DNA from: JALOLV01 sp046295175
Lineage (GTDB): Bacteria > Bacteroidota > Bacteroidia > Cytophagales > Spirosomataceae
Assembly (NCBI GenBank): GCA_046295175.1
Contig: JBKBNY010000001.1
Location: forward strand, 868,001-932,000
Length of the DNA: 64,000 bases
Direction: 5' to 3'
Shown here: positions 43,245 to 51,744 of the stretch, in pieces
Layout: every line of letters begins with the position of its first letter
Position numbering within the stretch: the stretch's first letter is position 1
Position numbers and translations under genes: made by a program
Notes under the pieces: model-generated
The model's database searches: none
Told to the model about the DNA's origin: nothing
What the model saw: the letters and a program-made list of their open reading frames with translations, nothing else

Positions 43245-45362
43245 ATGACACTCAACAAATTGCTTTTAATTACACTTATACCATTTTATACATTAGCAAA
43301 CTGGCAAGTAACTTCTCCCAATGGTAAAATCCGGGCAAATCTTTTTCTAAATTCGAGCCGAACACTCTACTACAACGTAGAGTATATTGAGAATAATCAG
43401 GTTGAAAGAGTAATTGACGACTCCAAACTGAGCATTCATCGAGACAATGCCTTTTTTTGGTTTGAGTTGGGCTTTGTATCGGCAAGCACTCAAACCATAG
43501 ATGAAAATTACAGCATGATTACTGGTAAAAAAAGTAATTTATCGAATAACGCCAACGAGATTACACTTAGGTTTACGGGGTTTCAGACTTCGGCTTTGGT
43601 AGATATTTCGTTTAGGGTCTATGACGATGGGGTTGCTTTCAAATACCATTTTCCTGAAACAACCGGGTATTCGCTCACGGTTTTCCACGACCAATCAGAA
43701 GTCAAGCTCCCTACAGGCGGACAAGCATGGTTACAGCCATATTCAGGCGTACCTTATTACGAAAAAAGGTATTCAGAATATCAAATTGGGCAATATGGGC
43801 CAAATGCAAACGGAGAATCTGGGTGGTGTCTTCCAGCACTTTTTCATACCCAAAATCACTGGATTTTGGTTTCAGAATCCAACATTACCGAAAGAAACCA
43901 TATTTCGCATTTAGACCCAAATGCCAACGACAATACTTACAGATTTACCCCTCCTATACAAGATGATTTAACGAATTATCCCAACACAATCTCTACCAGA
44001 CTGCCATGGACGAGTGCTTGGAAGGTAATTGCTATTGGCAAAACACCACATGCCATCATCGAATCTAATATTGTGAATCATGTCTCGACCCCTTCGGTCG
44101 TAAGTAATACAAGCTGGATAAAACCAGGGCGTGCTACGTGGAGTTGGTGGTCGGATTTAGGCAGCTCGGCAAATGTACAACGACAAAAAGATTACGCTAA
44201 TCTGGCTCATACGTTAGGTTTGCCTTATTTGGTAATTGATGGCACTTGGGAAACAATGGGCAATACCAATTTTGCCAATGTGGTGCGGTATGCTGATAGC
44301 CTCGGTGTGAAGGTATGGGTGTGGTACGATGCTGGTGGGCTTTGCGACCAAATTGGTGGTGATTGTAATTTGATGCGAGATTCGACCAGACGTCGTGCCG
44401 AATTTGCAAGAATTAAACAACTTGGAGTTGTGGGTATAAAACTTGATTTTTTTAAGAGCGATAAAAACACAGCTGTAAAACAATACCTTGATGTTTTTAA
44501 AGATGCTGCTACTTATGAACTTATGCTTAATCTACACGGATGCACAATACCCGTCGGATGGCAACGAACCTACCCACATGTTTTATCATTTGAATCGGTC
44601 ATGGGGGCCGAGATGTTGCTTTTCAATGAGCAATTTAGGCAAGATTCACCACCACACAATGTCAATTTAGCATTTACCCGAAACGTAGTAGGTTCAATGG
44701 ATTATACGCCGGGAGTACTGAGTACAAATCGGGTTGAGCATAATACTACCTCAGCCCACGAATTGGCACTTTGCAGCATTTACGAGGCTGGATTTACCGC
44801 TCTACCAGATTTTGTGCAGAGCTATTTAGATTTATCAGCTACCGCCAAAAGCGTATTAGGAGGGATTCCAGCCGCTTGGGATGAAACCCGATTTATAGAA
44901 GGTCAGCCAAACGACTACGTAGTTTTGGCTCGCCGAAAAGGTAAAGATTGGTATATTTCTGGAATCAACGGTAAGAATTCACCACGGAGCGTGACTTTAA
45001 ACCCGACATTTTTGCAACAAGCCACCTATCAAAAACAAACGGTTTTGGATGGTTCAACGGCTCGTCAGATTACCTCAACCGATGAAGTCTATAATCCTGC
45101 CAATCCAGTTACAATCAATATGCTTCCCTACGGTGGATTCACAGTAGTATTCAAACTCACTTGTCTTGATAATCTACTCATTAGCAGCACGTTATCACAA
45201 CCAAATCCACCATACAAAGCTCGAAGCATCGAGGCCAATAATATCATACAATCGGGGGCTAATATCACATATTCGGCAAATAACGCGGTTCAATTAAACG
45301 CTGGTTTCAATGCCCAATCGGGTAGTGTTTTCAAAGCAGAAATCGGCGGATGTCAGAATTGA
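43245..45362 (+). CDS. Glycoside hydrolase family 97 (retaining type) with C-terminal stacked-repeat domain
   Basis: A 705-residue exported enzyme (signal MTLNKLLLITLIPFYTLA). GH97 N-domain beta sandwich, then barrel with WSWWSDLGSSAN, YLVIDGTWETMG and VVGIKLDFFKSD: Asp401 fits the nucleophile of the retaining GH97 subgroup (alpha-galactosidase-like) rather than the inverting SusB type. Glu456 in VMGAEML is the likely acid. The last 70 residues (KARSIEANNIIQSGANITYSA then LNAGFNAQSGSVFKAEIGGC) form a short beta-repeat domain found at the C-termini of exported Cytophagales proteins. It probably acts on alpha-galactosides at the cell surface. Confidence 0.93.
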   Translation: MTLNKLLLITLIPFYTLANWQVTSPNGKIRANLFLNSSRTLYYNVEYIENNQVERVIDDSKLSIHRDNAFFWFELGFVSASTQTIDENYSMITGKKSNLSNNANEITLRFTGFQTSALVDISFRVYDDGVAFKYHFPETTGYSLTVFHDQSEVKLPTGGQAWLQPYSGVPYYEKRYSEYQIGQYGPNANGESGWCLPALFHTQNHWILVSESNITERNHISHLDPNANDNTYRFTPPIQDDLTNYPNTISTRLPWTSAWKVIAIGKTPHAIIESNIVNHVSTPSVVSNTSWIKPGRATWSWWSDLGSSANVQRQKDYANLAHTLGLPYLVIDGTWETMGNTNFANVVRYADSLGVKVWVWYDAGGLCDQIGGDCNLMRDSTRRRAEFARIKQLGVVGIKLDFFKSDKNTAVKQYLDVFKDAATYELMLNLHGCTIPVGWQRTYPHVLSFESVMGAEMLLFNEQFRQDSPPHNVNLAFTRNVVGSMDYTPGVLSTNRVEHNTTSAHELALCSIYEAGFTALPDFVQSYLDLSATAKSVLGGIPAAWDETRFIEGQPNDYVVLARRKGKDWYISGINGKNSPRSVTLNPTFLQQATYQKQTVLDGSTARQITSTDEVYNPANPVTINMLPYGGFTVVFKLTCLDNLLISSTLSQPNPPYKARSIEANNIIQSGANITYSANNAVQLNAGFNAQSGSVFKAEIGGCQN

Positions 45363-45381
45363 AAACTGCTATAAAACACTG

Positions 45382-45405
45382 ATGCCGTGATTTAAGTCAC
45401 GGCAT
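45382..45405 (+). terminator. Hairpin after GH97, possible terminator
   Basis: ATGCCGTGA pairs perfectly with TCACGGCAT around TTTAAG, 20 bp after the GH97 stop. The tail is AAATAAAA, not a clear T-run, so termination is only possible. Confidence 0.4.
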
Positions 45406-45438
45406 AAATAAAATATTCAGGAAATTAAGATGGTTGTA

Positions 45439-46032
45439 TCAGAATTCTAAAATATCATCTAAAACTACCTCAAAACCTATCAAAACGTCTTCGCCAATAA
45501 GTTTTTGACCAAATTGCAACGTCTCTACCTCTTTATTGGGTCGATAAATGTAAGTTTCTCTGTTTTTGGGATTAACCAGCCATGCCAAACGAACCCCATT
45601 TTGAATCCACTTGGTTATTTTTTGCTTTAATTCTTCGATATTATCCGATTCTGAGGCCAATTCAACTACAAAATCGGGGGCTAATTTCGGAAAAGACTTT
45701 TTTTCATCTATTCGCAAAGCATCCCATCTTTCTTTCGTAATCCAAGCTACGTCTGGTCCAAGCATCGAAGAATCGGGCAAAATAAACGCCGAATTTGAAT
45801 CAAAAACTTTACCTAATTTAGTCTTGCGATTCCAAATCGTGAGTTCGGCATTCAATTCACTGTTATTCGAACTCGTCAAAGCAAAAGTTGGTGACATATT
45901 GATAAATAATTGCCCATGCTCATCTCGCTCAATAGATAAATCTGGATTTGCCAAACAAAGAGCTATCAACTCTTCGTCTGAAAACGTATCAATCTGAGGT
46001 ATGTTGATGGGCAATGTCATGCTCAAATCCAA
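45439..46032 (-). CDS. Uma2-family restriction endonuclease-like protein
   Basis: A 197-residue protein of the Uma2 (DUF820) family with a PD-(D/E)XK nuclease-like core: LGPDVAWITKERW, then FPKLAPDFVVELASESDNIEELKQKITKWIQNGVRLAWLVNPKNRETYIYRPNKEV. The acidic and Lys residues of that core match the family's predicted metal site. Uma2 genes are abundant in Bacteroidota and cyanobacteria; the physiological role is not established. The alternative start at 46020 (MTLPINIP) removes four residues. It follows asnS by 3 bp. Confidence 0.92.
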   Translation of the reverse strand: MDLSMTLPINIPQIDTFSDEELIALCLANPDLSIERDEHGQLFINMSPTFALTSSNNSELNAELTIWNRKTKLGKVFDSNSAFILPDSSMLGPDVAWITKERWDALRIDEKKSFPKLAPDFVVELASESDNIEELKQKITKWIQNGVRLAWLVNPKNRETYIYRPNKEVETLQFGQKLIGEDVLIGFEVVLDDILEF

Positions 46033-46035
46033 AAA

Positions 46036-47463
46036 TTAAAACTCTGCACTCTTAGGCGTGCGTGGGAACGGAATTACGTCACGGATGTTGGTCATACCCG
46101 TTACGAAAAGATTCAAACGCTCAAAACCAAGACCGAAACCTGCGTGCGGAGCCGAGCCAAACTTGCGGGTTTCGAGATACCACCAAATGTTTTCGGGGTC
46201 GATACCCACTTCTTTAGTACGAGCCAAAAGTTTTTCGTAGTCGTCTTCACGTTGGCTACCACCGATGATTTCGCCAATGCCAGGAAACAACACATCCATT
46301 GCACGGACGGTCTTGCCATCGGCATCTTGTTTCATGTAAAACGCCTTGATTTCTTTCGGATAATTGGTCAAAATCACTGGTTTCTTGAAGTGTTTTTCTA
46401 CCAAATAACGCTCATGCTCTGATTGTAAATCAATGCCCCACTCAACTGGATACTGGAATTTCTTCTCTTTATGCGGTTTAGATTTCAATAAAATATCAAT
46501 CGCTTCGGTGTATGTCAAACGCTCAAACTGGTTATCTACCACAAAACGTAGTTTCTCAATCAACGACAACTCACTACGCTCATTTTGAGGCTTTTGTTTT
46601 TCTTCATCCAAAAGGCGTTTTTCGAGAAAAGCCAAATCATCGGCACAGTTTTCGAGTGCGTAACGAATAACGTATTTCACAAAATCTTCGGCCAGATTCA
46701 TGTTGTCTTCTAATTCGTAGAATGCAACTTCTGGCTCAATCATCCAGAACTCTGCCAAGTGGCGAGTTGTGTTTGAGTTTTCGGCACGGAATGTCGGCCC
46801 AAAAGTATATATCTTAGACAAAGCCAAAGCTCCGAGTTCGCCTTCGAGCTGACCCGAAACGGTCAGGCTGGTTTCACGTCCGAAGAAGTCTTCTGAGAAA
46901 TCAATGTGTCCGTCTTCTTTTTTAGGGGCATTATTCAAATCAAACGTTGTCACCCTAAACATCTCGCCTGCACCTTCGGCATCCGAAGCCGTGATGATTG
47001 GCGTGTGCAGGTAAAAGAATCCGTTATCGTTGTAATATTTATGAATCGCATACGCCAAAGCATGACGGATACGGAAAACGGCTCCGAAAGTATTGGTACG
47101 AAAACGCAAATGGGCTTTTTCACGCAAAAACTCCATGCTGTGTTTCTTTGGCTGCATCGGAAAAGTCTCGTCGGCAGCACCGTAAATCACCATGCTTTCG
47201 GCTTGCACCTCAACTGCTTGCCCCGAACCCTGCGACGCAATCAACTTACCCGTGATAGCCACACATGCTCCCGTCGAAGCCAGTTTGAGGGTATCTTCTT
47301 CGATTTTACCAGCATCCACAACTGCCTGAATATTGTGTATTGTAGAGCCATCATTGATAGCAATAAATGTTACGGCGGCTTGCCCACGTTTGGTACGCAC
47401 CCAGCCTTTTACTGTTACTTCTTGCCCCTCAGGCGACTGTTTCAATAATTCCTTAATCTGCAT
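46036..47463 (-). CDS. asnS: Asparagine--tRNA ligase
   Basis: Start taken at 47463 (MQIKELLKQSPEGQEVTVKG), giving 475 residues; the upstream 22 in-frame codons are not typical. The N-terminal OB-fold binds the anticodon (VTVKGWVRTKRGQAAVTFIAINDGST). Class II catalytic motifs follow: motif 2 FRAENSNTTRHLAEFWMIEPEVAF and motif 3 GFGLGFERLNLFVTG. HAGFGLGFERL and the Asn-type GRETSLTVSGQLEGE support AsnRS rather than AspRS. Length is as expected. Cytoplasmic. Confidence 0.96.
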   Translation of the reverse strand: MQIKELLKQSPEGQEVTVKGWVRTKRGQAAVTFIAINDGSTIHNIQAVVDAGKIEEDTLKLASTGACVAITGKLIASQGSGQAVEVQAESMVIYGAADETFPMQPKKHSMEFLREKAHLRFRTNTFGAVFRIRHALAYAIHKYYNDNGFFYLHTPIITASDAEGAGEMFRVTTFDLNNAPKKEDGHIDFSEDFFGRETSLTVSGQLEGELGALALSKIYTFGPTFRAENSNTTRHLAEFWMIEPEVAFYELEDNMNLAEDFVKYVIRYALENCADDLAFLEKRLLDEEKQKPQNERSELSLIEKLRFVVDNQFERLTYTEAIDILLKSKPHKEKKFQYPVEWGIDLQSEHERYLVEKHFKKPVILTNYPKEIKAFYMKQDADGKTVRAMDVLFPGIGEIIGGSQREDDYEKLLARTKEVGIDPENIWWYLETRKFGSAPHAGFGLGFERLNLFVTGMTNIRDVIPFPRTPKSAEF

Positions 47464-47831
47464 AAATATCTGATTGTGGGTTTTTGGTCTCTGATTTCCG
47501 GCTTTTAGTTTCTGGTTATTTAACCCCAAACTTGTAAACTCAAAACCAGAAACTCACACCCAAAACGTGACCTTTTTTATTTTTTTCGTTTCAAAGATAC
47601 AGAATAATCATTAAAAAAATTAATCAAAACCCAATTCAACACCTAACAAGTTGATTATCAATAGATTAGACAAAAATAAAAAATCATTATTCCACAAATA
47701 TTTTGCCAATTATTTTAGTTTTCAAAAAAATATTTTTACCTTTTCTAAAATTTTTATTTGTTTGGCACGATAAATGTGCAGAGGGTCTTTAAATGTCCCC
47801 TATTGCTAAATGAGATAACCTTTACAAGTTC
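47464..47831. other. AT-rich spacer between asnS and rpoN
   Basis: About 370 bp without a gene. It is AT-rich and must contain divergent promoters of asnS and rpoN. TTTGGCACG...TGTGCA at about 47761-47779 resembles a sigma-54 -24/-12 element, but the spacing is 2 bp too long. No repeat or RNA gene was recognised. Confidence 0.55.
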
Positions 47832-49307
47832 ATGCAGAAATTAAGCCTTAACCAGTCCCTACAGCAGCGTCTGTCTCCTCAACAGATTCAGTTTATTAAG
47901 CTGTTGCAAATACCAACCGCCGAACTTGACCAACGTATCGAGGAAGAACTCGAAATCAACCCTGCTCTTGAAGAAGGTATGGATTTAGACGACCGTACCA
48001 AAGATGAGTATGATGATGACTACGACGATAACGACGAATATGGCGATTTCGATGAATTTGATAGCTACAACGACCGTCTCGATGTAAGCCAATATCTCAA
48101 TAGTGATGATTACGCTGGCTACAAAATGGCAAGCGATGGCTGGAATGGCGACGACGACCGTGATGTACTGCCAGTGATTGCACAATCTACTTTGGCGGAG
48201 TCTCTCGTGCAGCAATTAGGTTATATTAAATTAGACGAGCGTCAGCGTGCAATCGGGATGCAGCTCATTGGTAGTGTCGAAGAAGACGGCTACATTCGCC
48301 GCCCCCTACGCTCTATCTGCAATGATTTAGCTTTTACACAAAATATTTATACATCCGAAGAAGAAGTAGAGAGCATCCTCAAAAAAGTACAAACTTTTGA
48401 GCCTGCCGGTGTAGCCGCAAGAGATTTGAGAGAATGCCTCTTGCTACAACTCGACCGTAAAGACGATGATGAAATTGCGGTAGTGACGGCCATCAAAATC
48501 TTGGATGATTACTTCGACGAATTCACCAAAAAACACTACGAGAAAATTCAACGCCGCCTCGATGCCGACGACGAAACCATGAAGCAGGCAATCAGAGTGA
48601 TTACTCGCCTCAACCCTAAGCCAGGTAGCATGGAGTCGGGCGATAGTGCAGCAGCGTATCTTACACCAGATTTTTTGGTTACGAATCACAATGGCAAATT
48701 AGACGTAATTCTGAATTCTAAAAATGCTCCCGAATTACGCATCAGTCGCTCATTTGCCGAAATGCTCGATACTTACGACAAAAGCGATAAAAATAATAAT
48801 AAGCATATCAAAGAAACGGTTTCGTTTGTAAAACAGAAACTCGATGCCGCCAAATGGTTTATTGATGCCATCAAACAACGCCAACAGACGCTTTTGAAAA
48901 CAATGAAGGCGATTGTAGAATATCAATACGATTTCTTCTTGGAGGGCGACGAAAGTCACCTAAAACCGATGATTTTGAAGGATATTGCCAACCGCATCGA
49001 GATGGATATTTCGACAGTTTCGCGTGTGGCAAATAGCAAGGCTGTACAAACAGATTTTGGTATTTATCCGCTTAAATATTTCTTCTCGGAAGGTATCGCA
49101 ACCGACACTGGCGAAGACGCTTCGAGCCGTGAAGTAAAGAATATCTTGAAAGAATTGATAGAAAACGAGCCTAAAAACGCTCCACTTTCTGACGATAAAC
49201 TCGAAAAATTATTGAATAAACGTGGCTACAATATCGCTCGCCGAACGGTAGCCAAATACCGCGAACAACTCAATATTCCGGTAGCGAGATTGCGTAAACA
49301 ACTCTAA
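47832..49307 (+). CDS. rpoN: RNA polymerase sigma-54 factor
   Basis: A 491-residue sigma-54. The N-terminal activator-responsive region is QKLSLNQSLQQRLSPQQIQFIKLLQIPTAELDQRIEEELEINPALEEG. An unusually acidic stretch (DDRTKDEYDDDYDDNDEYGDFDEFD) fills region II. The core-binding and DNA-binding regions follow, with the RpoN box ARRTVAKYREQL close to the C-terminus. Polymerase with this factor needs an ATP-dependent enhancer-binding activator; none is encoded in this window. A small PAP2-like gene follows 72 bp downstream. Confidence 0.96.
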   Translation: MQKLSLNQSLQQRLSPQQIQFIKLLQIPTAELDQRIEEELEINPALEEGMDLDDRTKDEYDDDYDDNDEYGDFDEFDSYNDRLDVSQYLNSDDYAGYKMASDGWNGDDDRDVLPVIAQSTLAESLVQQLGYIKLDERQRAIGMQLIGSVEEDGYIRRPLRSICNDLAFTQNIYTSEEEVESILKKVQTFEPAGVAARDLRECLLLQLDRKDDDEIAVVTAIKILDDYFDEFTKKHYEKIQRRLDADDETMKQAIRVITRLNPKPGSMESGDSAAAYLTPDFLVTNHNGKLDVILNSKNAPELRISRSFAEMLDTYDKSDKNNNKHIKETVSFVKQKLDAAKWFIDAIKQRQQTLLKTMKAIVEYQYDFFLEGDESHLKPMILKDIANRIEMDISTVSRVANSKAVQTDFGIYPLKYFFSEGIATDTGEDASSREVKNILKELIENEPKNAPLSDDKLEKLLNKRGYNIARRTVAKYREQLNIPVARLRKQL

Positions 49308-49388
49308 AAGTTGAAGGTTTGAAGTTCAAGGTTCAAAGAAAATGATTAAAATTGCACCTTGAACTTTGAACGTAAAACTTTGAACAAC
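49308..49388. repeat. TTGAAC-rich tract between rpoN and the PAP2-like gene
   Basis: Repeated TTGAAGGTTTGAAG / TTCAAGGTTCAAAG / CCTTGAACTTTGAACG text occupies the spacer and the start region of the next gene. The same kind of tract lies at 39154-39245. Confidence 0.7.
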
Positions 49389-50006
49389 CGAATCGCCAAT
49401 ATCTTATCGTATGTCTTGCATCCGCTGCTGATGCCGACTTATCTCTTTGCCGTACTTTATTTTCTTGCCCCGACATCGGTAGGTGCCGATACGCTCAATA
49501 TTAAATTCAAGTTATTCGCCCTCACGATAATCTTTATTTATACTTTTGTTTTTCCGTCAATTTCGATTTACTGGTTCTACAAAAGAGGATTAATCGAAAG
49601 CATGAAAATGGAGAATCTGAGCGATAGAAAATTCCCATTTTTTCTGACAGCCTGTATTTACTTTATTCTCGGCTATTTTCTTTATTCAAAAAATATCTTT
49701 TTGTATCCATCGGCATACATCATTTGGGCGATTGCTTTGGTGATACTACTGGTTGCCATCATTAGCCTTCGTTGGCAGATTTCGGCACATGCGGCTGGTA
49801 TCGGCGGCGTGATTGGTATTATGGCCATCACTCTACTCCGTTTGGGCGAAGATGCCCTTTATACTCCACTCATGGGTACAATTATTTTGGCGGGTTATCT
49901 GCTTTCGGCACGTTTGCAACTCAATGCACATACACCCGCACAAGTGGGTGCAGGTGTCGGTTTAGGATTTATCGTAAGTGTGGTTTCGATGCAATTTGCC
50001 CTATGA
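49380..50006 (+). CDS. PAP2-like integral membrane protein
   Basis: A protein of about 208 residues with six predicted helices. The start is doubtful: TTG at 49380 (LNNRIANILSYVLHPLLMPTY, read as Met) is preferred; TTG at 49359 lies inside a TTGAAC repeat. Two PAP2-like motifs are visible in the right order: WQISAHAAGIGG and ARLQLNAHTPAQVGAG, equivalent to the SGH and SRxxxxxHxxxD stretches of phosphatidic-acid phosphatases, but with key residues changed, so catalysis is uncertain. The stop codon overlaps the start of the GreA-like gene (ATGA). Confidence 0.82.
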   Translation: MNNRIANILSYVLHPLLMPTYLFAVLYFLAPTSVGADTLNIKFKLFALTIIFIYTFVFPSISIYWFYKRGLIESMKMENLSDRKFPFFLTACIYFILGYFLYSKNIFLYPSAYIIWAIALVILLVAIISLRWQISAHAAGIGGVIGIMAITLLRLGEDALYTPLMGTIILAGYLLSARLQLNAHTPAQVGAGVGLGFIVSVVSMQFAL

Positions 50007-50446
50007 AAGAGTTAATTATTCAGCAAATTAAGCAGATTCTACAAGAACGAATCGACGCAGCGGCATTGGCCATGAAAAATGCTCAAGCAGCCGCCAACGA
50101 AGAAACCAAAAGCTCGGTAGGCGATAAATATGAAACTGGACGGGCTATGAATCAGCTCAATCTCGAAATGTACGGACGCCAACACGAACAAGCGGCCTCT
50201 GAACTCGCCATTGTCGAAAAAATTGATGTTTCGCAAATACCTGTCGCAATCGGCATTGGTTCTTTAGCCAAAACCTCGATGGGGATTTTCTTCGTAGCCG
50301 TAGGTACTGGAAAAGTAAGCGTCGGTAAAGAACTCATCATGGCAATCTCGCCACAATCGCCCATCGGAGAGCTACTGATGCACAAAAAACAAGGCGATTC
50401 TTTTGATTTTAGAGGAAAAAAGGTTGAGGTTTTGGAAGTTTCTTGA
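50003..50446 (+). CDS. GreA/GreB-like secondary-channel factor (short)
   Basis: A 147-residue protein starting with the ATG that overlaps the previous stop codon. The first 75 residues are a coiled coil with the tip KSSVGDKYETGRAM, as in Gre factors whose coiled-coil tip enters the polymerase secondary channel. The C-terminal FKBP-like half ends in ISPQSPIGELLMHKKQGDSFDFRGKKVEVLEV, close to the GreA pattern ISPxSPIGRALLGKKVGD. It is shorter than GreA, and such proteins are sometimes misannotated in Bacteroidota. A role in transcription is inferred; experimental proof is lacking. Confidence 0.82.
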   Translation: MKELIIQQIKQILQERIDAAALAMKNAQAAANEETKSSVGDKYETGRAMNQLNLEMYGRQHEQAASELAIVEKIDVSQIPVAIGIGSLAKTSMGIFFVAVGTGKVSVGKELIMAISPQSPIGELLMHKKQGDSFDFRGKKVEVLEVS

Positions 50447-50454
50447 ATTGCTCC

Positions 50455-50505
50455 GCTGGTTCGAGATTCTTATCTCGAACCCAAATGATGAGGTTTCCGA
50501 ACCTC
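50455..50505 (+). repeat. Two-hairpin repeat A, copy 2
   Basis: GCTGGTTCGAGATTCTTATC then TCGAACC, spacer CAAATGAT, then GAGGTTTCCGAACCTC. Hairpins GGTTCGAGAT/ATCTCGAACC (4-nt loop) and GAGGTT/AACCTC (TCCG loop) are perfect. Its last bases contribute to the TGA stop codon of the DUF2891 gene. Confidence 0.92.
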
Positions 50506-51589
50506 AATCAAAAATCGCATAAACTGCAAATGAACCCAACCAATGGTCGCCACCGTAATTGCCCGATGTAACATTTGGCAAAGCATTTTTCAAGAATGTA
50601 GCCGATGTCTGCTCAAACTTAGCTTTTATCGGATTACTCTTAGGCAATGCCGATGCAATCCCTTTAAAACACCATGCTCTGCTGATACTCAGGCCATCAA
50701 GATGCACGATTTGGTAATCTTTTCTATCGCTTACTACTGGCTGTTGTAGTAGGTTTTGAATGGATTTGGGTTCGAGAAAAGCCTTAAACCAAACCTCAAA
50801 TTCTTTCTGGGGCATGATTCGACGCATCAAATCGGCTATTTCAAGATTGGGCGATAGAAAATCTGAACCATCGGGTTCGAGATACGCAGGGGCGTTGGTC
50901 TGTGTTTTGTAGAATTGATTGGCTTTGGCAATTACTGCTTTTTCAAAATCAACATTTTTGGCGGCTCTGGCCCAATCTAAGGCAAAAACCAACCCAAAGG
51001 CTGTATTTGGGTGTACTCCTGTACGATTAGGATAAGTTTGTTTGGGCAAGAAAGCCATCCAAAGTCTTACGATTTCTTTGGTGAGTGGTTGCAGATTTTG
51101 ATGCCATTTTTGGGCCAACGGGTCGTTCCAAGTCAGTAATTCTTGGTCGAGTTTCAGCACCCATGCCCAGCCGTAGGTACGTTCAAATGTCGCAGTCGTT
51201 TTGTATTTGGTAAAATATTCAGCTTCGGTTTTGATTTTTTCGGCCTGAAAGCTATTATCCAAGACGCCTATTACCTTTTCGCGGTCTTTGATGTTCGGGA
51301 AGACTTTCAATAATTTTATTAGCATCCAATGCCCGTGTACGCTCGAATGCCAATCGAGACAACCATAAAAACTTGGGTGCAGTTGCGATGGCAACAGTTT
51401 ATGGTCTTCGGCGGTATCGGAGCTATGACCCGTTTTGTTCGGGAATTCATTATTGATGCAATGTAAAGGCAAAGCCGCCAATTTTTCGGCAATTTCTTGC
51501 GTAAAAAGGTCTGATTTAGCAACCTGTGCTTCGGTCAGATTGGCAAAGATTAGCACGAAGATTAACCACAAAAAAGTATTTTTTACCAT
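50504..51589 (-). CDS. Exported DUF2891 domain protein
   Basis: Start taken at 51589 (MVKNTFLWLIFVLIFANLTEAQ, signal peptide), giving 361 residues; the earlier in-frame ATG adds 28 residues without a leader. The rest fits DUF2891: LHPSFYGCLDWHSSVHGHWMLIKLLKVFP, TATFERTYGWAWVLKLDQELLTW and HLDGLSISRAWCFKGIASALPKS, with the GGDHWLGSFA end. The alpha-helical barrel-like repeats resemble glycoside-hydrolase-type toroids, but no activity is established for the family. The stop codon comes partly from repeat A copy 2. Periplasmic or secreted. Confidence 0.9.
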   Translation of the reverse strand: MVKNTFLWLIFVLIFANLTEAQVAKSDLFTQEIAEKLAALPLHCINNEFPNKTGHSSDTAEDHKLLPSQLHPSFYGCLDWHSSVHGHWMLIKLLKVFPNIKDREKVIGVLDNSFQAEKIKTEAEYFTKYKTTATFERTYGWAWVLKLDQELLTWNDPLAQKWHQNLQPLTKEIVRLWMAFLPKQTYPNRTGVHPNTAFGLVFALDWARAAKNVDFEKAVIAKANQFYKTQTNAPAYLEPDGSDFLSPNLEIADLMRRIMPQKEFEVWFKAFLEPKSIQNLLQQPVVSDRKDYQIVHLDGLSISRAWCFKGIASALPKSNPIKAKFEQTSATFLKNALPNVTSGNYGGDHWLGSFAVYAIFD

Positions 51590-51682
51590 CTTTTGATTTA
51601 TTGAACGTTGAGCAAAAACCAAATTTAGTAAAAAAGCGGTTTGGGTGTAGTTTGTCTGCGGAGTTATCATCAAGATGACTCA

Positions 51683-51714
51683 AAATAAAAGTCGCTTGCC
51701 AATAGGCAAGCGAC
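51683..51714 (-). terminator. Terminator after the beta-helix gene
   Basis: On the minus strand GTCGCTTGCC pairs perfectly with GGCAAGCGAC around TATT and is followed by TTTTATTTT. It lies 31 bp after the stop codon of the gene at 51745-52566. Confidence 0.85.
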
Positions 51715-51744
51715 AGCGGAGGATAGAGATGTATATTTAATTAA

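Noticed and set aside
46906..47448. 180-codon plus-strand open frame.
   Set aside because: Antisense shadow of asnS without any protein family signal.
47761..47779. Sigma-54-like -24/-12 element (TTGGCACG...TGTGCA) in front of rpoN.
   Set aside because: The GG-to-GC spacing is 14 instead of the required 12 bp, so the element would not fit sigma-54.
49772..50002. Longer open frame (77 extra codons) in front of the GreA-like protein.
   Set aside because: It overlaps the PAP2-like membrane gene in another frame; the ATG at 50003 is coupled to the previous stop and matches the family.
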